A DNA stretch of 13,630 nucleotides. Origin: Candidatus Saccharimonadota bacterium. Its GTDB lineage: Bacteria; Patescibacteriota; Saccharimonadia; Saccharimonadales; Saccharimonadaceae. The stretch covers positions 1 through 13,630 of the forward strand of contig UNSM01000015.1 of NCBI GenBank assembly GCA_900555425.1, in the 5' to 3' direction. The position numbers were made by a program, and so were the translations under genes. Below, in pieces: positions 5,689-11,838 of this stretch (within the stretch, counting starts at the first letter, position 1; every line of letters starts with the position of its first letter). A model generated the notes under the pieces. The model did no database searches, was not told where the DNA came from, and was given only the letters and a program-made list of their open reading frames with translations.

Positions 5689-6210
5689 TTAGCCGCCATT
5701 TTTCCACTGCCTGGCACGTTGCAATAACTTATCGACATAAGCTGCTTTAAGTTTTTTATACGCTGACCTGTCGTAATTTGCTTGCTTGGCATATTGATAT
5801 TTTATCTTTGAATATTGATCAGCTTCGTCATTGTGAGACCTTAGATAATCTCTGATAATTAAGAAGTTATCGTGCGTTTCAGTATTCGCGACCGCGAGGT
5901 GAACATGAATATCGCCCTCGCCAGTTTCTTCTTGTCGGGACGCCAGGAAGATATACCCTTGACGGGAGCTTGGATTTAATGAAGGAAAATATCCAATTGC
6001 TACCAATTTGTCCCGCAGCTCGTTCATGTGTTCGCTATCTTTAGCAGAAATAAGGATATCTAGGATATTTTTACCATCCAAGCCAAGTACCGCGGTACTG
6101 CCGACATGATGAATTTGCGAACTATCCGCAAGCACTAGCGCTAATTTATTTTTCACGCGCGTAAAGACAGCCGATATGTCTTTTTTGGATCTTTTAATTT
6201 CAACCGACAT
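5689..6210 (-). CDS. GrpB-family (UPF0157) protein, nucleotidyltransferase-like
   Basis: A 173-residue protein carrying the GrpB/UPF0157 signature: HHVGSTAVLGLDGKNILDILI at about 34-54, equivalent to the GS-T-x-V-x-G-x-x-x-K-x-x-I-D motif of nucleotidyltransferase-fold proteins. A second conserved region, HVHLAV, lies near the middle. The length is normal for the family. Some GrpB proteins are fused to dephospho-CoA kinase; here it stands alone, and its reaction is not known from sequence. It follows the CYTH gene by 22 nt with AAGG 6 nt before the ATG. It lies between two copies of a 42-bp direct repeat, which suggests that it was inserted or rearranged between the CYTH and HAM1-like genes. 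Confidence 0.82.
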   Translation of the reverse strand: MSVEIKRSKKDISAVFTRVKNKLALVLADSSQIHHVGSTAVLGLDGKNILDILISAKDSEHMNELRDKLVAIGYFPSLNPSSRQGYIFLASRQEETGEGDIHVHLAVANTETHDNFLIIRDYLRSHNDEADQYSKIKYQYAKQANYDRSAYKKLKAAYVDKLLQRARQWKNGG

Positions 6211-6232
6211 AAGACCTTCTAAATTTAATCAA

Positions 6233-6805
6233 TTAAACGTTATTTTGCAGATTTCTAATGCTTGTGTCGTACGGAATTTTCCATAATTTGCCATCGATAT
6301 CCAGGTTTTTCAGAAAATTGCACATTTGCTGCTGAATATTTTTTACGTCGGCACTGTCTTCGGTCAAAACTTCCAGTTCAATAAATAACCCTAGTCCAGC
6401 AACTTCATCGATACAGATCGTATAGTCCTCAGTTTTTGATTCAATGCGGACTTTATCAACCGTAACTATTTCTTGCCAGCCTAGCGCTGTGAGCATTTGG
6501 CGCGCCGCATTTCCGTCATCAACCGCAAATTCATATTCATCAGACACTAGCTTTGTCTGCCCATCAACTTTCAGTGTCATCAAGCTCCGCTGCAGCTCGC
6601 CAGTTTCCGGATTAAGAACATCGCGCACTCGCATAATTTTTGAGCCAGGAACAATTGGCGCGTCAACTTGCTCGGGCAATAAAAATACCGTATCAATTTG
6701 GCGTTTGCTTGATGTGGGTGTGATAAATTGGTCTTTAAGAATGGCGAGAAGATCGCTCTGCGTCATGTCGCCCGATATCTTAAATTTGGACTCTACTTCA
6801 ATCAT
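6233..6805 (-). CDS. CYTH-domain protein (triphosphatase / class IV adenylate cyclase family)
   Basis: A 190-residue protein that begins with the CYTH hallmark ExExK (E3, E5, K7 in MIEVESKF). Alternating charged strands follow, including RVRD, SLMTLK, YEFAVD, KVRIES, DEVAGLG and FIELEV, as expected of the eight-stranded tunnel that binds triphosphate and two metal ions. CYTH enzymes hydrolyse inorganic triphosphate or thiamine triphosphate, or make cAMP from ATP. Without a fused CHAD domain the exact substrate is open, though a triphosphatase is most likely. The ATG overlaps the hydrolase stop (ATGA) and GAGGAAG lies just upstream. Its last 42 bp recur about 600 bp downstream, beyond the GrpB gene. 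Confidence 0.88.
   Translation of the reverse strand: MIEVESKFKISGDMTQSDLLAILKDQFITPTSSKRQIDTVFLLPEQVDAPIVPGSKIMRVRDVLNPETGELQRSLMTLKVDGQTKLVSDEYEFAVDDGNAARQMLTALGWQEIVTVDKVRIESKTEDYTICIDEVAGLGLFIELEVLTEDSADVKNIQQQMCNFLKNLDIDGKLWKIPYDTSIRNLQNNV
6236..6277 (-). repeat. 42-bp direct repeat, copy B (3' end of the intact CYTH gene)
   Basis: This copy codes for the last residues of the CYTH protein (IPYDTSIRNLQNNV). It differs from copy A at two positions, one synonymous and one Tyr/His. The two copies are 602 bp apart and enclose the GrpB gene. Homology stops abruptly on both sides. Confidence 0.9.
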
Positions 6806-7665
6806 AAACTTCCTCGCTTGGACTTTGCTATAGGATGACTCGTTTTTGGTGAATATTTTCCCGCCAAATAATCTTTCATAATTTCCGACAGCTTCTTCGC
6901 ATATTTATCGGTTATTTCATGCCGCTGAGTTGCCATTGACGTATGAGTGATATTGTTATGATCTTTTGCTAATTTCTTCAGGTTTCTCTCGACAATTAGC
7001 GGGTCAAGTTTTCCAGACAAAATAGCAATCGGAAGAGTGAGCTTAGTGATGTCATTCATTGTCGTCTGATTGATAATCGCGGTGTTCAGGGCGATTAAAA
7101 ACGACTCGGCGGTAACTTCATCAGCCTTAAATCCAGCGTCAGGCCAAATATTGTGCCGATCAGCGAATTGCAAAAAACGTTTCGAGCTGCGCGGATGACT
7201 ATTGAAAAACTCATAAAGCGCACGCAAAATCTTCTCTGGATGATGAATTTTTTCGTCGACCCTCGGATAATATATCGGCGGACTACACAAAATCAGCGAC
7301 TTGCTTAACTTCGGATATTGCTTGGCGAGTTCTACGGCAGCCAGCGAGCCCATAGAATGACCGATGACAATATCTACGTTATTTATGAATTCCCTACGCA
7401 AAGTGGCGACGATGCTTGCGGCTTGGTCGTGAACATTGTAGGATTTCCAATCAGGCTTGGGCGAATTGCCAAATCCCAGCATATCAATTGCTATAACTCG
7501 CGTGTCCTTCGGTAAATACGGCTCCAGCGGCGTCCATGTTTTCCAGGATGCGCCTAATCCATGAATAAGTAAAATCGTCGCTTTCGGTTTTTCCGGACGA
7601 GAAAAATAATGTACGTTCAATGCGTACGGAATCCGTAACCAGCGATGGATAATCTTGTCCAGCAT
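6802..7665 (-). CDS. Alpha/beta-fold hydrolase
   Basis: A 287-residue protein with a complete alpha/beta hydrolase triad: the nucleophile elbow GHSMG at 102-106 (Ser104), Asp221 in SGKLDPLI, and His249 in QRHEI. The oxyanion-hole HG is at residues 35-36, and DMLGFGNSPKP at 61-71 is the usual segment after strand 4. The substrate cannot be predicted; esterase, lipase and C-C hydrolase activities all use this fold. There is no signal peptide, so it is presumably cytosolic. The C-terminus is basic (SKRGSL preceded by Lys-rich sequence). It is the first gene of its operon: the ATG lies 6 nt after a TATACT box, directly behind the ribosomal operon's terminator, with no Shine-Dalgarno. Confidence 0.9.
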   Translation of the reverse strand: MLDKIIHRWLRIPYALNVHYFSRPEKPKATILLIHGLGASWKTWTPLEPYLPKDTRVIAIDMLGFGNSPKPDWKSYNVHDQAASIVATLRREFINNVDIVIGHSMGSLAAVELAKQYPKLSKSLILCSPPIYYPRVDEKIHHPEKILRALYEFFNSHPRSSKRFLQFADRHNIWPDAGFKADEVTAESFLIALNTAIINQTTMNDITKLTLPIAILSGKLDPLIVERNLKKLAKDHNNITHTSMATQRHEITDKYAKKLSEIMKDYLAGKYSPKTSHPIAKSKRGSL

Positions 7666-7671
7666 ATTTTT

Positions 7672-7677
7672 AGTATA
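7672..7677 (-). promoter_or_regulatory. -10 box of the hydrolase operon
   Basis: TATACT on the minus strand ends 6 nt before the hydrolase ATG. The -35 at 17 nt (ATGCAG) is a weak match and falls in the loop of the upstream terminator hairpin. The expected transcription start coincides with the A of the ATG. Confidence 0.5.
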
Positions 7678-7682
7678 CTATG

Positions 7683-7717
7683 AAAATACTCCGCCTGCAT
7701 GTGAAACGGAGTATTTT
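7683..7717 (-). terminator. Terminator of the ribosomal protein operon
   Basis: A perfect 11-bp inverted repeat, AAAATACTCCG and CGGAGTATTTT, encloses a 13-nt loop. It starts 18 nt after the rpsI stop. The T-run is part of the stem, so the hairpin can work in either direction. Confidence 0.85.
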
Positions 7718-7735
7718 GTGATAGCCTTTTCTGTA

Positions 7736-8134
7736 CTAACGCTTAGAGAATTGTTCGCGCTTACGAGCAGAACGAAGACCGTACTTCTTGCGCTCTTTCT
7801 CGCGTGGGTCGCGCTTCAATAGCTCAGCCTTCTTCAGAACTGGACGCAGGTCAGCGTGAGCTGCAGTCAAAGCCTTTGCAATGCCAAGCTTGATAGCGTC
7901 AACTTGACCAGCTAAGCCGCCACCCTTAACTAGGATAGTAACGTCGAATTCTTTTTGCTTGCTGACAATTGCAAGTGGATCGGTTACTTCTGCTAGCAAG
8001 GTTTTGTTGCCGTCCAGGTACTCAGCAGCAGGCTTGCCATTGATTGTAATGGTGCCTTTGCCAGGAAGTAGGCGAACGCTTGCTGAAGCACTCTTGCGTC
8101 GTCCTAGGCCGTAGAAATAAGTATCAGCAGCCAT
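7736..8134 (-). CDS. rpsI: 30S ribosomal protein S9 (uS9)
   Basis: A 132-residue protein with the S9 features YFYGLGRRKSASASVRL at the N-terminus, the GGG segment KGGGLAGQVDAIKLGIAKAL in the middle, and the basic C-terminal tail KKYGLRSARKREQFSKR. That tail reaches the P-site tRNA in the small subunit. It is the last gene of the operon, one nucleotide after the rplM stop (TAATATG), and is translationally coupled to it; GAGG lies about 10 nt upstream inside rplM. A strong hairpin terminator follows. Confidence 0.97.
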   Translation of the reverse strand: MAADTYFYGLGRRKSASASVRLLPGKGTITINGKPAAEYLDGNKTLLAEVTDPLAIVSKQKEFDVTILVKGGGLAGQVDAIKLGIAKALTAAHADLRPVLKKAELLKRDPREKERKKYGLRSARKREQFSKR

Positions 8135-8135
8135 A

Positions 8136-8567
8136 TTACTTTACCTCAACTTTCTCTGGTGTTTGTGCTGTGTGAGCGTGGTCGCTGCCAGCAAAAATGC
8201 GTAGGCGCTTTAGGCGCTCTGCTTGCAATTTGTTCTTTGGCAGCATACCTTTAACAGCTTCTTCAATAATTCGCTCTGGGTGGCGTTCGCGCATTTCTTT
8301 GAATTGCGTTTCCTTAATTCCACCTGGGAAACCACTGTGGCGATAGTAATACTTATCAGTTTCCTTGTATCCAGTAACGACTGTTTGCGCAGCATTGATA
8401 ACAACTACGTAGTCGCCACCGTCAATGTGAGGAGTGTAAGTTGGCTTGTATTTACCAGTCAAATGCTTGGCAATTTCTGTAGCCAAACGTCCAAGTGGTA
8501 ATTCGCTAGCGTCAAACAATACCCAACGGCGAGAAACTTCAGATGGTTTTTGTGAATAAGTCTTCAT
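8136..8567 (-). CDS. rplM: 50S ribosomal protein L13 (uL13)
   Basis: A 143-residue protein of normal length. It has WVLFDASELPLGRLATEIA, the GDYVVVINA strand, the YRHSGFPGG motif and the MLPKNKL segment, all typical of L13, an early-assembling large-subunit protein. The reading frame is open for a further 41 codons upstream, but those overlap rplQ. The ATG at 8565-8567 is chosen because AAGGA lies 8 nt upstream and because L13 homologues start just before the W-x-x-x-D-A segment. The rplQ stop and this ATG are one nucleotide apart. The rplM-rpsI pair attached behind rplQ resembles the Gram-positive arrangement. Confidence 0.97.
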   Translation of the reverse strand: MKTYSQKPSEVSRRWVLFDASELPLGRLATEIAKHLTGKYKPTYTPHIDGGDYVVVINAAQTVVTGYKETDKYYYRHSGFPGGIKETQFKEMRERHPERIIEEAVKGMLPKNKLQAERLKRLRIFAGSDHAHTAQTPEKVEVK

Positions 8568-8568
8568 C

Positions 8569-8955
8569 TTATTTTCCTTCCTTTGGCATTGGTTTAATAT
8601 CGTCAACAAACTCGATAATCGCCATTTGAGCGCCGTCGCCGACTCGCAAACGTGTTCGTTCAACGCGAACGTGTCCACTAGTTCGACCACTTAGCTGTGG
8701 TGCGATTTCATCAACTAGTTTGTAAGCAGCGGCGCGTGTGCTTAATGCTGCAATCACCTGACGTCGACTAGCTAGGTCGCCCTTTTTAGCCTTGGTGATG
8801 ATTTTTTCAATGTGACGCTTCAGTTCCTTAGCCTTTGGCAAGGTGGTCTCGATCTTTCCGTACTCAACCAAGCTGGTAGCCAGACCTTTGAGTAGGGCTC
8901 GTCGCTGATCACGCTCGCGGCCGAACTTGCGCCCTTGATATCCGTGTCTATGCAT
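8569..8955 (-). CDS. rplQ: 50S ribosomal protein L17 (bL17)
   Basis: A 128-residue protein beginning MHRHGYQGRKFGRERDQRRA, close to the L17 signature (M-R-H-x-K-x-x-x-x-L-x-R-x-x-x-H-R). It continues with the L17 core IETTLPKAKELKRHIEKIITKAKKGD. The extended C-terminus contains RTRLRVGDGAQMAIIEFVD. It is coupled to rpoA (2-nt gap), with GGAG 8 nt before the ATG, the usual rpoA-rplQ pairing of bacteria. Confidence 0.97.
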   Translation of the reverse strand: MHRHGYQGRKFGRERDQRRALLKGLATSLVEYGKIETTLPKAKELKRHIEKIITKAKKGDLASRRQVIAALSTRAAAYKLVDEIAPQLSGRTSGHVRVERTRLRVGDGAQMAIIEFVDDIKPMPKEGK

Positions 8956-8957
8956 AG

Positions 8958-9881
8958 TTAAAACTCCAACTCCGCCATCTTGTCACGTACTTCGTCTAGT
9001 GCCTTTGAACCGAAACCTTTCAATTCTCGCAAATCTTGCTCAGTCAAAGTTACCAAATCGCGAATAGTGCGGATTTCATTGTTAATTAGCGCGTTCGTCG
9101 TGCGGGCGCTTAAGTTTAGCTCTTCGATTGGCATTGCTAGCTCTGACTCTTCGTCTTCCTTAGCTGCACCAAGTGCTGGTGCGCCAGTTACCATCGTGTT
9201 GCCAGCCAAAGCTGTGTATTGGTTGACAAGAATCGCTGCTGCTTCTTCGAACGCCTCACGAGGTGTGATTGTGCCGTTAGTTTCAACAGTGATTGCCAAT
9301 TTATCCAAGTTCGTTTCCTGACCAACACGAGTTGAGTCGACTTTGTAGCGAACGCGCAGAACTGGCGAGTACATTGCGTCGATAGCAATCATGTCGCTGT
9401 GCAAACGCTTTTCGCTTGACTCTTCAATTGTCTGGTAACCGCAACCTGCCTCAACTACCAAATCCATAACCAAATGCTTGTTTGGGTCGTCGATTGTAGC
9501 AATTACTTGCTCTGGGTTAACAACTTCAACGTCAGCATTAGTTTTAATGTCAGCGGCAGTTACTTCGCCAGCGCCAGTTTTCTCAATGCGTAGTTCAACT
9601 GGATCGTCAGTAAATACGCGTAGGTGAACGTTTTTCAAGTTCAACATAATGTCGACAACATCTTCTTTGATGCCTTCAACAGTAGTAAACTCGTGAGTTG
9701 CGCCCTCAATCCTGAAAGCTACAACCGCGCCACCACGAACGCTTGACAATAGAACGCGTCGCAATGAGTTACCAAGAGTATTACCGTAGCCTGGGTGAAG
9801 TGGCTCGATTAGAAAAGTAGCACTGGTTGCTGAAATATCATCAACGCTCGCGAGTGCTGGATTGTAAATTGCTTTTGCCAT
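8958..9881 (-). CDS. rpoA: RNA polymerase subunit alpha
   Basis: A 307-residue protein. The N-terminal dimerisation domain carries the classic LHPGYGNTLGNSLRRVLLSS at about 28-47, and KEDVVDIMLNLK lies further on. A flexible linker rich in Ala/Glu leads into the C-terminal domain (about 250-307), with IEELNLSARTTNALINNEI and GFGSKALDEVRDKM, which binds UP elements and activators. Both domains are intact and the length is only slightly below E. coli alpha (329). It sits in the conserved order rpsM-rpsK-rpsD-rpoA-rplQ. GGGAAG precedes the ATG. Confidence 0.98.
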   Translation of the reverse strand: MAKAIYNPALASVDDISATSATFLIEPLHPGYGNTLGNSLRRVLLSSVRGGAVVAFRIEGATHEFTTVEGIKEDVVDIMLNLKNVHLRVFTDDPVELRIEKTGAGEVTAADIKTNADVEVVNPEQVIATIDDPNKHLVMDLVVEAGCGYQTIEESSEKRLHSDMIAIDAMYSPVLRVRYKVDSTRVGQETNLDKLAITVETNGTITPREAFEEAAAILVNQYTALAGNTMVTGAPALGAAKEDEESELAMPIEELNLSARTTNALINNEIRTIRDLVTLTEQDLRELKGFGSKALDEVRDKMAELEF

Positions 9882-9902
9882 AATTCTTCCCTAACCCTTC
9901 TT

Positions 9903-10523
9903 TTATCGTGAGTAATACTCAACAATTAATTGCTCGTTGATGTCAGCTTCTGCTTCCTCGCGCTTTGGCAAACCAGTTACTTCAATCTTCAGCTTCTTGC
10001 TATCAGCTTTTAGCCAGCTTAGTGGGCCTTGGACTGAATTGTTGATTACATCGTCAATTCGTGTAAAGTACTCTGACTTAGTACTCTTTGGACGAACCGT
10101 GATGACATCGCCAGCTTTAACACGAATCGATGGAATATCGACGCGTCGGCCGTTCAATTCAAAATGTCCGTGGCTAACTAGTTGACGAGCTGCGCGACGT
10201 GATACGGCAAATCCAGAACGATAAACAACGTTATCCAAACGGCGCTCTAATAGCTTCAACAAGTTTTCGCCCGCCAAACCTTCTTGGGCGCGTGTTGCTT
10301 CGTCCATCAAACGAGCAAACTGCTTCTCAACTAGGCCGTACAAGCGACGAACCTTCTGTTTTTCACGAAGCTGTGTAGCGTATAGGCTTGGCTTATTCTG
10401 ACGACCATGTGCGTGCTGACCTGGAATGCCAGATTTTTTCGCCAAAATTTTATGTGCTTTTGGATGAAGCGCATAACCTTCGCGGCGGCTTTGCTTGACA
10501 ATTGGTGAATTATCTCGTGCCAT
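9903..10523 (-). CDS. rpsD: 30S ribosomal protein S4 (uS4), zinc-free form
   Basis: A 206-residue protein with an S4 RNA-binding domain at about 93-157 (RRLDNVVYRSGFAVSRRAARQLVSHGHF and onward) and the assembly-initiating N-terminal region. The N-terminus corresponds to the zinc-knuckle region of many S4 proteins, but all cysteines are absent: the segment reads SPIVKQSRREG instead of a CxxC form, so it is the C-minus type. In E. coli S4 also represses its own operon by binding the leader upstream of rpsM. A strong GGAGG lies 8 nt before the ATG, and the rpsK stop is 2 nt upstream. Confidence 0.98.
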   Translation of the reverse strand: MARDNSPIVKQSRREGYALHPKAHKILAKKSGIPGQHAHGRQNKPSLYATQLREKQKVRRLYGLVEKQFARLMDEATRAQEGLAGENLLKLLERRLDNVVYRSGFAVSRRAARQLVSHGHFELNGRRVDIPSIRVKAGDVITVRPKSTKSEYFTRIDDVINNSVQGPLSWLKADSKKLKIEVTGLPKREEAEADINEQLIVEYYSR

Positions 10524-10525
10524 AA

Positions 10526-10915
10526 TTATGCCCTCCGTGCCTTTCGTGGACGAACACCACCGTGAGGCACGCCAGTTACGTCCTTAATGCTTTCTACTGA
10601 GATGTCGAATGCGCTGACCGCACGAATAGCGGCGTCACGACCCAAACCGACACCTTTCACGAAAACGTCAACAGATTTCAAGCCATATTGAGTTTTCGCA
10701 GCTTCAGCAGCTTTCTCAGCAGCAACCTGTGAAGCATAGGCTGTACCTTTTTTGCTTCCACGGAAACCACATGCACCAGCTGATGAAGCGGTTAGTACGT
10801 TACCCTTCTTGTCGGAAAAAGTAACGATAGTATTGTTAAATGTTGCCTGAATGTGCAGCTGACCAGCTGGGACTGATCGGCGCTGCTTCTTCTTGGTAGA
10901 TTTTGCGTCTGCCAT
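10526..10915 (-). CDS. rpsK: 30S ribosomal protein S11 (uS11)
   Basis: A 129-residue protein with a Lys-rich N-terminus (KSTKKKQRRS). The S11 core follows, with HIQATFNNTIVTFSD, SSAGACGFRGSKKGTAYA, the KGVGLGRDAAIRA segment and the C-terminal GVPHGGVRPRKARRA, equivalent to the family's HNG(C)RPxKxRR end. It contacts 16S rRNA on the platform near the mRNA exit. AAGGA lies 7 nt before the ATG within the 15-nt gap after rpsM. Confidence 0.97.
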   Translation of the reverse strand: MADAKSTKKKQRRSVPAGQLHIQATFNNTIVTFSDKKGNVLTASSAGACGFRGSKKGTAYASQVAAEKAAEAAKTQYGLKSVDVFVKGVGLGRDAAIRAVSAFDISVESIKDVTGVPHGGVRPRKARRA

Positions 10916-10930
10916 TTCTTAGTCCTTTCT

Positions 10931-11317
10931 TTAGGTCTTACTTGCTGCTTTTGGTTGTGTACCGCCCACGGCGATGGCGCGACCCTTGCGAGTTCGTGCA
11001 TTCGTACGAGTCCGCTGTCCGCGTGTTGGCAGTCCTGCTTTGTGGCGAAGACCGCGATAGGCGTTGATATCCTTCAAGCGCTTAATATTATTTGCCACCA
11101 AGCGCTGGAGATCACCTTCAACGGTGTATTCGCTGTCAATAATTTCGCGAATCTTGTTTTCTTCAGCCTCGGTGAGATCTTTCACCCGAGTGGTCGGCTC
11201 AATTTTAGCCGCCGCAAGGATGCTCGAAGCGTGCTTTGGCCCAATACCGTAAATATAGGTGAGCGCAATTTGCACCTGCTTCTCTGTTGGGATAACTACC
11301 CCAGCAATTCGAGCCAT
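10931..11317 (-). CDS. rpsM: 30S ribosomal protein S13 (uS13)
   Basis: A 128-residue protein beginning [21 protein letters not shown] and continuing with [15 protein letters not shown], the helix-two-turns-helix region, and the C-terminal basic [24 protein letters not shown] that reaches toward the A- and P-site tRNAs. All hallmarks of S13 are present. The C-terminal tail is slightly extended (TQPKAASKT). It follows the rpmJ stop by 2 nt with only a modest ribosome binding site (CAGGG), suggesting coupling. Confidence 0.97.
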   Translation of the reverse strand: MARIAGVVIPTEKQVQIALTYIYGIGPKHASSILAAAKIEPTTRVKDLTEAEENKIREIIDSEYTVEGDLQRLVANNIKRLKDINAYRGLRHKAGLPTRGQRTRTNARTRKGRAIAVGGTQPKAASKT

Positions 11318-11319
11318 GC

Positions 11320-11436
11320 TTAACCCTGCCTTTGCTTATTCTTAGGTTTTTTCTTGTTGATGATATATAGTCGGCCTTTGCGGCGAACGAACTTATCATC
11401 GGGACTGATTTTTTTCACACCTGCACGAACTTTCAT
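11320..11436 (-). CDS. rpmJ: 50S ribosomal protein L36 (bL36), cysteine-free form
   Basis: A 38-residue protein, [19 protein letters not shown] at its start and KNKQRQG at its end, which matches L36 over its whole length. The usual zinc-ribbon ligands (C-x-x-C ... C ... H) are replaced: SPDDK occupies the position of the first cysteine pair and no cysteine exists anywhere. It is therefore the zinc-independent C-minus paralogue type, matching the zinc-free S4 in the same operon. It lies in the standard infA-rpmJ-rpsM order. The nearest GGGAG is about 13 nt upstream of the ATG, longer than ideal, in a 54-nt leader that may fold. Confidence 0.95.
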   Translation of the reverse strand: MKVRAGVKKISPDDKFVRRKGRLYIINKKKPKNKQRQG

Positions 11437-11446
11437 AAAGTGCTTA

Positions 11447-11475
11447 AATCTCCCTTCCCGAGTAAACCCGAGATT
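11447..11475 (-). promoter_or_regulatory. Possible leader hairpin upstream of rpmJ
   Basis: In the infA-rpmJ gap a 6-bp inverted repeat (AATCTC/GAGATT on the minus strand) encloses a 17-nt loop containing a GGGAAGG purine run and two CTCGGG copies. The right arm covers part of the only plausible rpmJ ribosome binding site, so folding could limit translation. The stem is short, and the idea is tentative. Confidence 0.25.
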
Positions 11476-11490
11476 ACCGTTAATATTTAA

Positions 11491-11733
11491 CTACCGACCT
11501 TGAGGTCGATCGTCACGTAGGCGGAAGCTGATTCGTCCCTTTGTAAGATCGTAAGGGGTCATCTCAACCTCAACCTTATCACCAGGCACCAGACGGATAT
11601 AATGCTTACGCATTCGTCCTGAAATGTGCGCGATGATACTATGGCCATTCTCCAGTTCCACCTTAAATTGAGTATTAGGCAGTGCTTCCACTACCTTTCC
11701 TACCATTTTGATGACTTCCTTTTGACTCGCCAT
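11491..11733 (-). CDS. infA: Translation initiation factor IF-1
   Basis: An 80-residue OB-fold protein with the IF-1 core [49 protein letters not shown] and KGRISFR. It binds the 30S A site during initiation. It is slightly longer than E. coli IF-1 (72) because of an 8-residue C-terminal tail (DDRPQGR at the end) and one extra N-terminal residue. The first ATG aligns with the usual start, but no Shine-Dalgarno precedes it: the -10 ends 15 nt before the ATG, giving a leader of about 8-9 nt. A purine-rich AAAAGGAAG lies 8 nt before an in-frame ATG at codon 10, which is a less likely alternative start. It heads the nine-gene ribosomal operon. Confidence 0.97.
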   Translation of the reverse strand: MASQKEVIKMVGKVVEALPNTQFKVELENGHSIIAHISGRMRKHYIRLVPGDKVEVEMTPYDLTKGRISFRLRDDRPQGR

Positions 11734-11748
11734 AAGTTACAGTTGTCA

Positions 11749-11777
11749 ATTATACAGTACTAAGCACAGTTTGACAA
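11749..11777 (-). promoter_or_regulatory. Promoter of the infA-rpmJ-rpsM ribosomal operon
   Basis: The minus strand has -35 TTGTCA (11772-11777), an exact 17-nt spacer, and a consensus -10 TATAAT (11749-11754). It is divergent from, and close to, the promoter of the + strand membrane gene. Confidence 0.8.
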
Positions 11778-11799
11778 GGGTTTTCGCCGTAAATTTAAG

Positions 11800-11808
11800 T
11801 GCTATAAT
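11800..11808 (+). promoter_or_regulatory. Extended -10 promoter of the + strand membrane gene
   Basis: TGC-TATAAT with no good -35 at 17 nt (GTTTTC). The transcript would have a leader of about 24 nt carrying AAGGA (11829-11833) 5 nt before the ATG. Confidence 0.65.
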
Positions 11809-11838
11809 TGTGTTATCAAATTTAACATAAGGATTTTT

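Noticed and set aside
8568..8690. N-terminal extension of L13 to position 8690
   Set aside because: It overlaps rplQ in another frame and does not resemble L13. The internal ATG at 8567 has a good ribosome binding site and gives the normal 143-residue length.
8223..9321. Open + strand frames opposite rplM and rpoA
   Set aside because: Their Ser/Ala/Val-rich composition mirrors the antisense of highly conserved genes. There are no promoters or recognisable domains.
11771..11808. TTGACA (11771-11776) upstream of TATAAT (11803) on the + strand as a consensus promoter
   Set aside because: The spacing is 26 nt, far from 16-18. The same bases form the -35 (TTGTCA) of the minus-strand infA promoter at an exact 17-nt spacing, so the + gene is better explained by an extended -10 alone.
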